NCBI RefSeq assembly: GCF_947331445.1
Contig: NZ_CAMZOG010000028.1
Span: 1 to 48,835 of the forward strand
DNA from: Parendozoicomonas sp. Alg238-R29
Lineage (GTDB): Bacteria; Pseudomonadota; Gammaproteobacteria; Pseudomonadales; Endozoicomonadaceae
Reading direction: 5' to 3'
DNA: 48,835 nt
Below are positions 25,917 through 34,206 of this stretch, one piece after another; position 1 is the stretch's first letter; every line of letters begins with the position of its first letter. The notes under the pieces are model-generated. The model saw only the letters and a program-made list of their open reading frames with translations, had not been told where the DNA came from and did not search any database. A program made the translations under genes and the position numbers.

Positions 25917-26931
25917 CTTGCTCGACGTCTGTGAGATTTCCTGTTCCTACAACAGCGAAACGGTCGTTCACAACCTGTCCTTTGACGTTCAGGCTGGCGA
26001 GCATGCCTGTCTTCTTGGCCCCAGTGGTTGTGGAAAAACCACAACCCTGCGCGCCATTGCCGGATTTGAACCCTTGAATCACGGCTCCGTTTCGCTCGCC
26101 GGATCAACACTCTCTCAGCCAGGCTTCACTCTTTCTCCCGAGCATAGGCAGCTGGGTATGGTGTTTCAGGACTATGCCCTTTTCCCTCACCTAACCGTGG
26201 CTAAAAACATTGGCTTCGGACTATCCGGAAAAAACTCTCGCTCCCGTATTAACGATATGATTCAACTAACCGGGCTGAAAGAGTTTGCCAACCGTTACCC
26301 ACAGGAGCTTTCTGGCGGACAACAGCAGCGCGTTGCCTTGGCACGGGCTTTGGCCAACGAGCCCAGATTGTTATTGCTGGATGAGCCATTTTCAAACCTT
26401 GACGCATCACTGCGTCAATCATTAAGCCATGAAGTGCGTGAACTGCTGAAGCAAACAGGAACCAGCTCTATTCTGGTTACTCACGACCAAGAAGAAGCTT
26501 TTGCCTTTGCCGATAAAATCGGCTTAATGCAAAACGGCCAGATGGCACAATGGGGCACTGCCAGAGAACTTTACCAACAACCTGCCAGCGATTTTGTCGC
26601 CGGTTTTGTGGGTGAAGGCTCATTGATTAAGGGAACCAGAAACCTTGAGGGGCGGATTGAAACAGCAGCCGGTGTATTCGAGCCTGTCACTGATATTCCC
26701 ACAGAACAGCAAACAGTTCTTCTCCGCCCCAATCATGTTATCTGTGATCAAACATCACCCCACACGGCCACAGTCGTCCAAATGAGTTTTCGCGGTGAAA
26801 ATAACCTGCTAAAGCTGCGATTAAGCTCAGGAGAAGAACTTCTTCTGGAAACACCAGCGCAAAGCTCACTCAAAGTAGGAGATACAACCGGGCTGCGCCC
26901 ATCAGCGATGATGGTGCCTGCTTTCGCCTGA
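25909..26931 (+). CDS. ABC transporter ATP-binding protein, FbpC/PotA type
   Basis: This is an importer ATPase of the iron(III)/spermidine/putrescine class. The 340-residue product has Walker A GPSGCGKT (37-44), the Q-loop MVFQDYALFPHLTV, the signature LSGGQQQR (134-141), Walker B LLLLDEP (154-160), the switch His in VTHDQEEAFAFAD and a C-terminal TOBE-like domain. It resembles FbpC most, but no binding protein or permease gene is nearby. It overlaps argD by eight bases, so it is translationally coupled to an arginine-synthesis gene. A terminator follows. Substrate is undecided. Confidence 0.9.
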   Translation: MSNLLDVCEISCSYNSETVVHNLSFDVQAGEHACLLGPSGCGKTTTLRAIAGFEPLNHGSVSLAGSTLSQPGFTLSPEHRQLGMVFQDYALFPHLTVAKNIGFGLSGKNSRSRINDMIQLTGLKEFANRYPQELSGGQQQRVALARALANEPRLLLLDEPFSNLDASLRQSLSHEVRELLKQTGTSSILVTHDQEEAFAFADKIGLMQNGQMAQWGTARELYQQPASDFVAGFVGEGSLIKGTRNLEGRIETAAGVFEPVTDIPTEQQTVLLRPNHVICDQTSPHTATVVQMSFRGENNLLKLRLSSGEELLLETPAQSSLKVGDTTGLRPSAMMVPAFA

Positions 26932-26990
26932 TAGATAAACACATAAGAAGTGCTAACCCTCCATTAGAACCCCTAAATACTTTTCTATAA

Positions 26991-27019
26991 AAACAACAGG
27001 ACATATACCTGTTGTTTTT
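26991..27019 (+). terminator. Intrinsic terminator of the argD-ABC ATPase operon
   Basis: AAACAACAGG pairs exactly with CCTGTTGTTT around a seven-base loop and continues into T bases. It lies 59 bases after the ATPase stop codon. Confidence 0.88.
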
Positions 27020-27167
27020 ATACTCTTTTATGACTCCCCATGGGAATCTGTCGGCACGCCCATAAAATCAACTGAAAAAAGAGGGTAAGAAAATAAAAAA
27101 CTCCAAAAGCCACATTATCAATGAAAACACCTCTCAGACCATTACTTCACCAAAACACGAATATGCC

Positions 27168-27206
27168 ACCCTCCTCGAACACCCTCCTCAAACACCCTCC
27201 GCCGAC
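27168..27206. repeat. Three 13-bp tandem repeats
   Basis: ACCCTCCTCGAAC, ACCCTCCTCAAAC and ACCCTCCGCCGAC lie head to tail in the 331-base gap between the ABC ATPase gene and the convergent M48 protease gene. The rest of that gap holds only the terminator at 26991-27019 and a C-rich stretch; no gene is supported. Confidence 0.7.
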
Positions 27207-27262
27207 ACACCCAACGCTGAGCGTCATCCCTCCCAGCAATCAACACACTGAAAACTGGCTGA

Positions 27263-28096
27263 TCAACCTGCCTTCCCGCTTTGCACCTGTTCGTATAACC
27301 CACGGACTTTGGGAATGTAATGTTGAAGCCCATCTATACGGGTTGATGTCGCCGGATGGGTACTAAGAAATTCGGGAGGCTGCTGACTGTTTTGTGCAGA
27401 CATTTTCTGCCAGAGAGTGACAGCGGCTTCTGGGTTATAACCGGCCCGAGCCATAAGCTCCAGACCAATAATATCCGCCTCCACTTCTTTTTCCCGGCTG
27501 TTGGGAAGAGTCATGGCATAGTGAACAACGTTATTGGCCAGGTCCAGAGTCTCTCGAGACGCACCAAACACGGAACCTACCAGCGTGCTGCCTAGCTGAA
27601 TCATATAAGCTTCAGACATGCCTTCACGTCCATGCTCCCTTAAAGCATGAGCGATTTCATGACCCATAATGGCAGCGATTTCATCGTCACTCAGGCTCAA
27701 GGCTTCAATAATACCGGTGTAGAATACTATCCGGCCGCCAGGCAAGCAGCTGGCATTGAGGATTTTCTCGTCAATCAGGCTAACCTGCCAGGCCCACTGA
27801 CTGGCATCGGGGCGAAAAACACCGACCTGAGACACCAGCCTATCGGCAACCTTTTGTAACCGGGTAACGGTCGCACCACTGCTTACAAGCTTTTTCTCTT
27901 TTTTAGCTTGCTCCCGCATCTGCATATAAGACTGTTCGGACAGTTCTTCCACCTGCTGCTCACTGAGCAACATAAACATACTTTGCTCACGGTTTACGCC
28001 AACCGCCCCCTCACGAGTTGTACTCACAGATTGGCACCCGGTAACCACTACCAAAACCAACGACCATAGCAGTTTTCGCAACAACTCCGACCTCAT
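27263..28096 (-). CDS. M48-family metalloprotease lipoprotein
   Basis: The 277-residue product is a zinc peptidase of the M48 family, like the periplasmic quality-control proteases BepA and LoiP. A lipoprotein signal ends in VVTGC (Cys21). The zinc motif is HEIAH at 146-150, and the third ligand is expected in the EKEVEAD segment near 206. The FLSTHPATSTRI segment near the C-terminus is a family hallmark. I chose the ATG at 28096, preceded by AGGTG; a GTG four codons upstream is possible. It has no C-terminal TPR domain, so it is nearer LoiP/YcaL than BepA. It likely acts on outer-membrane proteins from the periplasmic face. Confidence 0.9.
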   Translation of the reverse strand: MRSELLRKLLWSLVLVVVTGCQSVSTTREGAVGVNREQSMFMLLSEQQVEELSEQSYMQMREQAKKEKKLVSSGATVTRLQKVADRLVSQVGVFRPDASQWAWQVSLIDEKILNASCLPGGRIVFYTGIIEALSLSDDEIAAIMGHEIAHALREHGREGMSEAYMIQLGSTLVGSVFGASRETLDLANNVVHYAMTLPNSREKEVEADIIGLELMARAGYNPEAAVTLWQKMSAQNSQQPPEFLSTHPATSTRIDGLQHYIPKVRGLYEQVQSGKAG

Positions 28097-28252
28097 AACC
28101 CTTCTCACCTGCTTTTTATTTCTTATACAACTTAAAAAGACACCCTATATGTCTAGAATGACATACAGAATTCCTATCCAGAAGATACAATAGTGTCCGT
28201 ACGAAAATGAGATAATCATAATCCCATTATGCTGCCAGGAAGTAGTATCACC

Positions 28253-28303
28253 GATAAAGCAGTACAACTGATAAAGCAGTACAACTGATAAAGCAGTACA
28301 ACT
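28253..28303. repeat. Three perfect 17-bp tandem repeats upstream of glpD
   Basis: GATAAAGCAGTACAACT occurs three times without a gap or mismatch and ends 35 bases before the glpD start codon. The spacing of 17 bases is not a whole number of helical turns. It may be a variable-number repeat or a cluster of regulator sites. Confidence 0.92.
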
Positions 28304-28338
28304 AAGAAAACAGCGCCAATAACCAATAGCGAGTAGTC

Positions 28339-29865
28339 ATGCAGTCAGACAGCAGTTCCCGTCCCTCCAGTGGCGCAAACACAAAGTATTCTGATGATAT
28401 CTATGATCTAGTCATTGTTGGTGGCGGAATCAATGGCACCGGTATTGCCAGAGACGCCGCAGGCAGAGGCCTCAAAGTACTGCTCTGTGAGCAGAATGAT
28501 CTGGCATCAGCGACGTCATCTGCCAGCAGTAAATTAGTACACGGAGGACTGCGCTACCTGGAACATTATGAATTCCGGCTTGTTCGGGAGGCTCTGCGTG
28601 AACGAGAAGTTCTGCTGGCTAACGCTCCCCATCTGGTGAAGCCTTTGCGTTTCCGACTGCCCCACGCTCCTCATCTGCGCCCAGCCTGGATGATTCGTGC
28701 GGGACTCTTCCTCTATGACTCACTGGCACACCGGGAAACATTACCGGGCAGCAAAGGTGTCAAGCTCAACGGTCACTCTCCGTTGAAACCAGATTTCACT
28801 CGTGCATTTGAATATTCTGACTGCTGGACTGACGATGCCCGCCTCGTGATCACCAATGCTATTTCAGCCAAAGAGTTGGGTGCAGACATTCTACCCAGAA
28901 CACGCTGTACCTCTGCTCACCGCAAAAATAAAGGTTGGGAAGTCGAACTCGAAACCAACAGTACCAAACGCTCAGTTACTGCCAAGGCATTGGTGAATGC
29001 TTCCGGCCCATGGGTGGCCGACTTTATTGAAAACAGCCTGCAGGCCAAACCGGAATACGGCATCAGAATGATAAAAGGTAGTCATATTGTGGTTCCAGTA
29101 CTCCATGATGATGACGAAGCCTATATTCTCCAGAATGCCGATAAGCGGATTGTGTTTGTGATCCCCTGGCAGGGGAAGTGGTCGATGATTGGTACCACCG
29201 ATGTAGAGTACACTGGCGACCCATCCAAAGTTGCCCCCGACAGTGATGAAGTGGAATATCTTATCGATATTGCCAACCGTCACTTCAACAAACAAATATC
29301 CAGTGACGACATCGTATACAGATTCTCCGGTGTACGACCGCTCTGCAATGATGAATCGAATGATCCTTCAGCGATTACCAGAGACTACACGCTGACCGTT
29401 TCTCAGGAATCTGAACAATACCCATTGCTCAATGTGTTTGGTGGGAAATTGACCACCTATCGCCGCTTGGCAGAATCTGCTCTGAAAAAACTTCATCCAT
29501 GGTTTCCAGATATGCAACAGCCATGGACCGACAGCACCCCATTGCCGGGTGGCTCTATAGCCTCACAGCCACTTTATGCTCAGCAGCTGGCCAAAGAGAA
29601 AAGCTGGCTTCCGGAACATATGGCAACCCGCTTTGCCAGCAGTTACGGTGAGCTGTGCATGAAGTTTCTTGCTCCTTGTCATTCTCTGGATGACCTTGGC
29701 CAGCACTTCGGCAATGATCTGTATCAGGCGGAGGTTGACTATCTTCTTGATCAGGAGTGGGCCGAAACTGCTGAAGACATTCTCTGGCGTCGCACAAAAA
29801 CCGGAGTTGCTTTAGCAAGTGATGGCCTCGTTTCTCTGCAAAGCTATATTAGCCAGAAAAACTGA
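28339..29865 (+). CDS. glpD: Aerobic glycerol-3-phosphate dehydrogenase GlpD
   Basis: GlpD is a membrane-associated FAD enzyme that oxidises glycerol 3-phosphate to dihydroxyacetone phosphate and feeds electrons to quinone. The 508-residue product has the FAD motif VGGGINGTG at about 28-36, the family segment SSKLVHGGLRYLEHYEFRLV, IGTTDVEYTGDP in mid-protein and a C-terminal GlpD cap domain (ILWRRTKTGV). Other glp genes (glpK, glpF, glpR) are absent from the window, so regulation by GlpR cannot be inferred. The ribosome binding site is weak (GCGAG). Confidence 0.95.
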   Translation: MQSDSSSRPSSGANTKYSDDIYDLVIVGGGINGTGIARDAAGRGLKVLLCEQNDLASATSSASSKLVHGGLRYLEHYEFRLVREALREREVLLANAPHLVKPLRFRLPHAPHLRPAWMIRAGLFLYDSLAHRETLPGSKGVKLNGHSPLKPDFTRAFEYSDCWTDDARLVITNAISAKELGADILPRTRCTSAHRKNKGWEVELETNSTKRSVTAKALVNASGPWVADFIENSLQAKPEYGIRMIKGSHIVVPVLHDDDEAYILQNADKRIVFVIPWQGKWSMIGTTDVEYTGDPSKVAPDSDEVEYLIDIANRHFNKQISSDDIVYRFSGVRPLCNDESNDPSAITRDYTLTVSQESEQYPLLNVFGGKLTTYRRLAESALKKLHPWFPDMQQPWTDSTPLPGGSIASQPLYAQQLAKEKSWLPEHMATRFASSYGELCMKFLAPCHSLDDLGQHFGNDLYQAEVDYLLDQEWAETAEDILWRRTKTGVALASDGLVSLQSYISQKN

Positions 29866-29879
29866 CACCTCTAAATAAG

Positions 29880-29908
29880 CGAGACTGTTAGCAGGTCTAA
29901 CAGTCTCG
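29880..29908 (+). terminator. Terminator-like hairpin after glpD
   Basis: CGAGACTGTTAG pairs exactly with CTAACAGTCTCG around a five-base loop, 14 bases after the glpD stop codon. The tail has only TTAT, so it is a strong hairpin with a weak T tract. Confidence 0.7.
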
Positions 29909-29979
29909 TTATACCTATCCTGTGACTCTCCTCTGACAATTCTCTCTACACCACCCTCCAGAGGAAGGAACCAGGAATC

Positions 29980-31074
29980 ATGTCCCTATCGGAATTGACT
30001 GAACTCGCCCCGATCATTATCAAGTGCCTGGTAACAGTCTTCGCGTCCTCAGCTTTGGCATGGCTTTGTAAACGTATTCTGGATCGTTTAACCGCTCGAT
30101 TTTCCCGCACCAAAAGCCATTGGGATGACACTCTGAGCCAGGCTGCAACTCCTGTTATTGTTGTTGGCATTCTGCTTATGGGGGCAAGTGTAACGGCTGA
30201 TTTAGTAATGGAGCACTATGGCATTCAGGCCAGCGGGACTATTCACTCCATTCGCCAGATAGTTGTCGTCTGTTTACTTTATGCATTGTTAATGCGTTAT
30301 TTGCGTCTGACCCGAGAGAGCTTTCGTCAAGCAGAAAGATCCCGCCTGAAAATAGACCTGCCAACTGCTGAGTTACTGATCAAGCTTATGCAGCTTGGTC
30401 TGACTATCGCCACGGCACTGACCCTACTGCAAAACCTTGGCGTCAGTATCAGTGGCCTTCTGGCTTTTGGAGGTGTGGGGGGGCTTGCTATTGGTCTGGC
30501 CGCCAAAGATATGCTCGCCAACCTTTTTGGTGGCCTGACTCTTCATATGGACAGACCTTTCATAATTGGAGAAAAGGTTCTTCTAAAAGACAAAGGCATT
30601 GAAGGTTTTGTGGAACATATTGGCTGGCGCCAGACCCGTATACGCGGTTACGACCGCACTCCAATTTACGTGCCCAATGCTCTGTTTACCAATATGGCAG
30701 TGGTGAACCCTTCACGCATGCAGAACCGCAGAGTCGATATTATTATTGGCCTGCGTTACAAGGACTTCCCTCTACTGGACTCTGTTACCCAGACGATTGA
30801 AGACTATCTGGCCAATCATCAATCGCTGGATCAGGTCAGAGGAGTGTTAGCGCGTTTTATTGATTACGGAACCAGCTCTCTCGATATCCGGATACGGTTC
30901 TATACCCTGACCACAGACTGGAAAAGTTATATGAATGCCCGTCATGAAATTTTACTGGAGATCGGTAATATCATTCATAAACAGGGGGCGGATATGGCAT
31001 TCCCAACCCGCACCCTGGACATTCCGGCAAACGCTCTTAACGCCCGCGCTGACGGCGAGGCCACACCAGACTGA
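29980..31074 (+). CDS. MscS-family mechanosensitive ion channel
   Basis: The 364-residue product has several N-terminal membrane helices. The pore-lining helix segment is GLLAFGGVGGLAIGLAAKDM, followed by LANLFGGLTLHMDRPFIIGE, the entry to the MscS beta domain; the C-terminal cytoplasmic cage comes last. It is larger than MscS proper (286 residues) and resembles the YbdG/YnaI-size group. Such channels open on hypo-osmotic stress. AGGAAGGAACC lies before the ATG. Its 3' end overlaps the convergent histidine-kinase gene by 38 bases. Confidence 0.92.
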   Translation: MSLSELTELAPIIIKCLVTVFASSALAWLCKRILDRLTARFSRTKSHWDDTLSQAATPVIVVGILLMGASVTADLVMEHYGIQASGTIHSIRQIVVVCLLYALLMRYLRLTRESFRQAERSRLKIDLPTAELLIKLMQLGLTIATALTLLQNLGVSISGLLAFGGVGGLAIGLAAKDMLANLFGGLTLHMDRPFIIGEKVLLKDKGIEGFVEHIGWRQTRIRGYDRTPIYVPNALFTNMAVVNPSRMQNRRVDIIIGLRYKDFPLLDSVTQTIEDYLANHQSLDQVRGVLARFIDYGTSSLDIRIRFYTLTTDWKSYMNARHEILLEIGNIIHKQGADMAFPTRTLDIPANALNARADGEATPD

Positions 31075-32632
31075 ACCGGGCACCGCCTAACTGATCACTG
31101 ACTCCGACCATCGCCTTTCCGTTATGCCAGTGCATAATCCGCCGAACAATCGAAAGTCCCAGACCATAACCACCCGATGAACGGGTGCGACTATCATCAA
31201 GTCTGGCAAAGGCAGTGAACACCCGCTCTCGCTGATCTTCAGGAACACCGGGGCCATCGTCTTCCACATCGACACGACAACTGTCGTGACCAACACTGAA
31301 GCGCACCTGAACCTTACTATCAGCATAACGGCAAGCATTACTCACCAGATTCTGAATAGCTCGATGAATATAACGCTCTTCCACATCAATCTTTCTGCGG
31401 GGCTCGAGCATACGACAAGGAACGTGTTCAACAACAATGCTACTCTTCTGTCTCTGATGCTCTTCCACAACCCTTAATACGATGTTATCTACATCCAACC
31501 GCTGAAAACGAATATCAGGAACACCTTCTTCCAGCTTTGCATAGGTGAGAATTTCATCAATCAGGTGATCAAGTTCTTCAATATCACCATCAATCCCTTT
31601 GATGTAACTACTCCTCTCATCATCTGCCTGCGCATCTTCGACCATTTCAAGCCCAAAACGAATACGGGCAACAGGTGTGCGCAGTTCGTGGGAGACACCG
31701 CGAATCATCTCTTTCTGTATACTCAGCAGACGCTGGATATGACTGGCCATATTATTAAAGGCGGCCGCTAGCTGCCCAACGGAATCACCACCATGAAGCT
31801 TTACCCGTGCATCCAGATCACCTCGTGCCAAACGCCTTGCCGTACGTTCCAGCTTGCTGAGCCTGCGCTCAAGCCCACGCACCAGCACATAAATAGCAAT
31901 ACTGATGGACGCAAGAATAAACAGGCCAATGGTTGCCAGCAGCTTAAAGGGATATGGGTTCAACATAGAAATCGGCCCAAGCACAAGCACTTTGCCGGTA
32001 TCAGGTAGACGACTGTATATATTCATCGCACGGCCACCCTGATTAAACAGGGCCAGAGACATGCCTTGCTCAAGCAGTCCGCGCTGTCGCTGGGAAAAAC
32101 GTCCAGGATAATGATTCTGAAGGGTAACCTGATAACCAAACAAATCGCTGGCACGATCTTCCAGTATCAGTAATCGCCTTGCTGGAGGTATGCGGCTCAG
32201 CCAATCCCGAACAATGGTTGCTGTGCCGGTTGCCAGTTGCTCATTGATATCTTCGAGTGTTCCACGCAACAGCGACGAATCATTGATGGCGGAAAATATT
32301 TCGAATTGTCCGGCATCCCCTCCTCGCACCAGCACTCGACCAGCCTGAAGCTGACGAGCTGTTTGCTGCCCAAGACCTTCATCTTTATCTGGTACAACAG
32401 TGAGAGCAACACCCAGACGGTTTTCCCAAACCTCCAGTTGTTCCGGCCAGCGATCCTCACTCAGGCTCGCCAGCTCCAGACTCATTACACGGAAGGTGCC
32501 TCGTGCTGTTGATTCCCGAAAATCCTGCAGCCTGACTCCATTAATAATGGTCAGAGCCAGTCCGCACAACACGGCCACCAGCACCAGGGTGAACAACAGG
32601 CCACCGTAAATGCGCAGAAAAATACTGCTCAC
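31037..32632 (-). CDS. RstB-like sensor histidine kinase
   Basis: The 531-residue product is an inner-membrane sensor with a first helix at about 7-30, a periplasmic sensor region to about 228 and a second helix at 231-252. A HAMP domain (ERTARRLARGDLDARV) follows, then the H-box GVSHELRTP with phospho-acceptor His315. The ATPase core has the N-box NLVSNACRYA (near 428-437), the G1 box DDGPG (458-462) and the G2 box GGYGLGL. The GTG start is preceded by GGAG with eight bases between. The response regulator lies 90 bases upstream on the same strand. The pair resembles RstBA of enterobacteria; the signal is unknown. Confidence 0.93.
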   Translation of the reverse strand: MSSIFLRIYGGLLFTLVLVAVLCGLALTIINGVRLQDFRESTARGTFRVMSLELASLSEDRWPEQLEVWENRLGVALTVVPDKDEGLGQQTARQLQAGRVLVRGGDAGQFEIFSAINDSSLLRGTLEDINEQLATGTATIVRDWLSRIPPARRLLILEDRASDLFGYQVTLQNHYPGRFSQRQRGLLEQGMSLALFNQGGRAMNIYSRLPDTGKVLVLGPISMLNPYPFKLLATIGLFILASISIAIYVLVRGLERRLSKLERTARRLARGDLDARVKLHGGDSVGQLAAAFNNMASHIQRLLSIQKEMIRGVSHELRTPVARIRFGLEMVEDAQADDERSSYIKGIDGDIEELDHLIDEILTYAKLEEGVPDIRFQRLDVDNIVLRVVEEHQRQKSSIVVEHVPCRMLEPRRKIDVEERYIHRAIQNLVSNACRYADSKVQVRFSVGHDSCRVDVEDDGPGVPEDQRERVFTAFARLDDSRTRSSGGYGLGLSIVRRIMHWHNGKAMVGVSDQLGGARFSLVWPRRQRGR

Positions 32633-32722
32633 TCGCTCATCTCCAACTCAAGAGGTTCTAACGAGACAGGTATCAGCCAGCAAACTGTCTGCTGACGTCA
32701 TTAGCTATTTGCCCGACCCGGT

Positions 32723-33460
32723 TTAAACCGGACGAACAAACAGGTACCCCTTGGAGCGAACAGTTTTGATCATACGTGGGTGCATAGGGTCATCACCAAT
32801 CTTGGGACGAATACGCGACACCCGCACATCAATGGAGCGATCCTGGCCGTCGTACTCAATACCCCGCAGCTTTTCGAAGATTTCTTCCCGGCTCAGCACA
32901 CGCCCGGCATTGGAAGAAAGCAGCCACAGAAGATCGAATTCAGCACTGGTCAGCTCGATATTGGTGTCTTTGAGCCAGGCTTCACGCATAGCCGCATCGA
33001 CAACCAGATCACCAAACTCCAGTCGCCCCTTATCACCAAAGTCTTCCTGTACCGGTGCGCTGCGACGCAGCAAAGCACGAATACGAGCGAGCAGTACGCG
33101 GGGGCGAACAGGCTTGGCGACATAATCATCTGCGCCCATCTCCAGTCCCAGAACTTCGTCCAGATCATCGGTGCGCGCGGTCAGCATCAGGATGGGATTA
33201 TGAAAATCAGCCCGCACCCGCCTGCAGATGGAGACACCATCTTCACCGGGCAGCATCAAGTCGAGCACGACCAGATCTGGGTTCTCTTCAAGGATTCGAT
33301 CAACAGCCTTGCCACCGTCATGCTCAACGCTGACGGTCAGACCATTGTTTTCAAGGTACTCGCGAGTAAGGCTGGCCAGGCGTTCATCGTCTTCGACAAT
33401 GAGAATATGGCCGGAGTCTGTTTGTTCCACAGTGGATACTTCTGCTTCTGTTTGCATCAT
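32723..33460 (-). CDS. RstA-like OmpR-family response regulator
   Basis: The 245-residue product has a receiver domain with acidic pair EDDE, phospho-acceptor Asp67 in VVLDLMLPGEDG, Thr in LMLTART and Lys117 in ADDYVAKPV. A winged-helix DNA-binding domain follows (ELTSAEFDLLWLLSSNAG, GRVLSREEIFEKLRG, VRSKGYLFVRP). I chose the ATG at 33460 because upstream in-frame codons would add an unrelated 56-residue tail; the next ATG at 33457 is equally possible. It is cotranscribed with the kinase gene. Confidence 0.94.
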   Translation of the reverse strand: MMQTEAEVSTVEQTDSGHILIVEDDERLASLTREYLENNGLTVSVEHDGGKAVDRILEENPDLVVLDLMLPGEDGVSICRRVRADFHNPILMLTARTDDLDEVLGLEMGADDYVAKPVRPRVLLARIRALLRRSAPVQEDFGDKGRLEFGDLVVDAAMREAWLKDTNIELTSAEFDLLWLLSSNAGRVLSREEIFEKLRGIEYDGQDRSIDVRVSRIRPKIGDDPMHPRMIKTVRSKGYLFVRPV

Positions 33461-33624
33461 AGAGTGTAACCGGATTCTACCTTTGCTAATGATAACCGCA
33501 CAGGCCTGAACGTTTCTGTTGCAGTCTGTAACCGGTTTCCCTTTGACCTCAATCAAGCGTAAAGATTCACCGCCTCCGGCCACTGCCGTACAATACAAAA
33601 TAAGGAAGTTATAAAACACAACAA

Positions 33625-33640
33625 CCACAAGATATAGTGC
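33625..33640. promoter_or_regulatory. NrdR-like box upstream of the response-regulator gene
   Basis: CCACAAGATATAGTGC agrees at 13 of 16 positions with the NrdR box pattern acaCwAtATATwGtgt as I recall it. It stands alone, without a partner box 31 bases away. It is 165 bases before the response-regulator start and more than 560 before nrdA. Confidence 0.4.
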
Positions 33641-33862
33641 TTTCGGGTATCACTCCGTCAAAGAGTTATTAGCTATGAAATAACAAGATAACGATTATAA
33701 AAATCTATAGTAAAAAAAACTGCCATTTCCTGCACCCACCCCATTTCCACTCGAACTCTCAGAATGGGCACGCTAGAGGAAAGTAAACACTTACATGAGG
33801 TTTTTTTCACCGCCTAAAAGTCTCTTCTGCGCTACAAGCGGCACCTTGCAATGCGACCAAGA

Positions 33863-33909
33863 CCGCATTATCTTGTATACATAAATAAGAACAACACAAC
33901 ATTTAGTGC
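33863..33909. promoter_or_regulatory. Pair of NrdR-like boxes
   Basis: A good box, ACACAACATTTAGTGC at 33894-33909, has a weaker partner, CCGCATTATCTTGTAT, at 33863-33878. The two start 31 bases apart, which is the spacing of NrdR box pairs on one DNA face. NrdR represses ribonucleotide reductase genes when dATP is plentiful. The pair lies about 300 bases before nrdA. Confidence 0.45.
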
Positions 33910-34154
33910 CCCATCATGGAACACACACGGGGTCTCAGGCAACCAATTGCTATACAGGGAAATCCATTCGGGAATGTTACCTAAATAGCCCGAAAGCATA
34001 GTCAAACGGTTGACACTCTAAAAACAGAAACAGACGAAATCCTTGCCGACTTTGCTTTTTGCTTTCTCTGCAACGGTCTCCCTGTGCCTGTTGAGTGGCT
34101 CCAATATACCTTTTGGTATGGTCGTTGCTGTTGTTTTATTTCGAATGATTAGGA

Positions 34155-34187
34155 TTGACACGTCCACATAACCACAACATATAGTGC
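34155..34187 (+). promoter_or_regulatory. Candidate nrdA promoter overlapped by an NrdR-like box
   Basis: TTGACA at 34155-34160 is a perfect -35 element. TATAGT at 34180-34185 is the best -10 match, at a longish 19-base spacing. The NrdR-like box CCACAACATATAGTGC (34172-34187) covers the -10 element, so bound NrdR would block polymerase. The nrdA ATG is 20 bases downstream. Confidence 0.5.
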
Positions 34188-34206
34188 ATATAGGTATCAG
34201 CAGGGC

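Larger units (their letters stand above)
33461..34206. promoter_or_regulatory. 746-base regulatory region between the rstA-like gene and nrdA
   Basis: This AT-rich gap lies between divergent genes and is long for a bacterial promoter region. It holds four NrdR-like sequences, listed separately, and at least one candidate sigma-70 promoter for nrdA. I find no convincing coding frame or RNA gene in it. Its length suggests a second nrdA promoter near 33900 or an unrecognised small RNA. Confidence 0.5.

Noticed and set aside
27121-27366. 81-codon plus-strand frame opposite the end of the M48 protease gene
   Set aside because: Pro/His/Thr-rich composition arises from the 13-bp repeats, and its second half is antisense to real coding sequence.
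32780-33469. Plus-strand open frame (229 codons) opposite the response-regulator gene
   Set aside because: The minus-strand frame has all receiver and winged-helix motifs; the opposite frame is a shadow created by its codon use.
33461-33628. 56-residue N-terminal extension of the response regulator
   Set aside because: The extension precedes the normal receiver-domain start and looks like translated promoter sequence, overlapping an NrdR-like box region.
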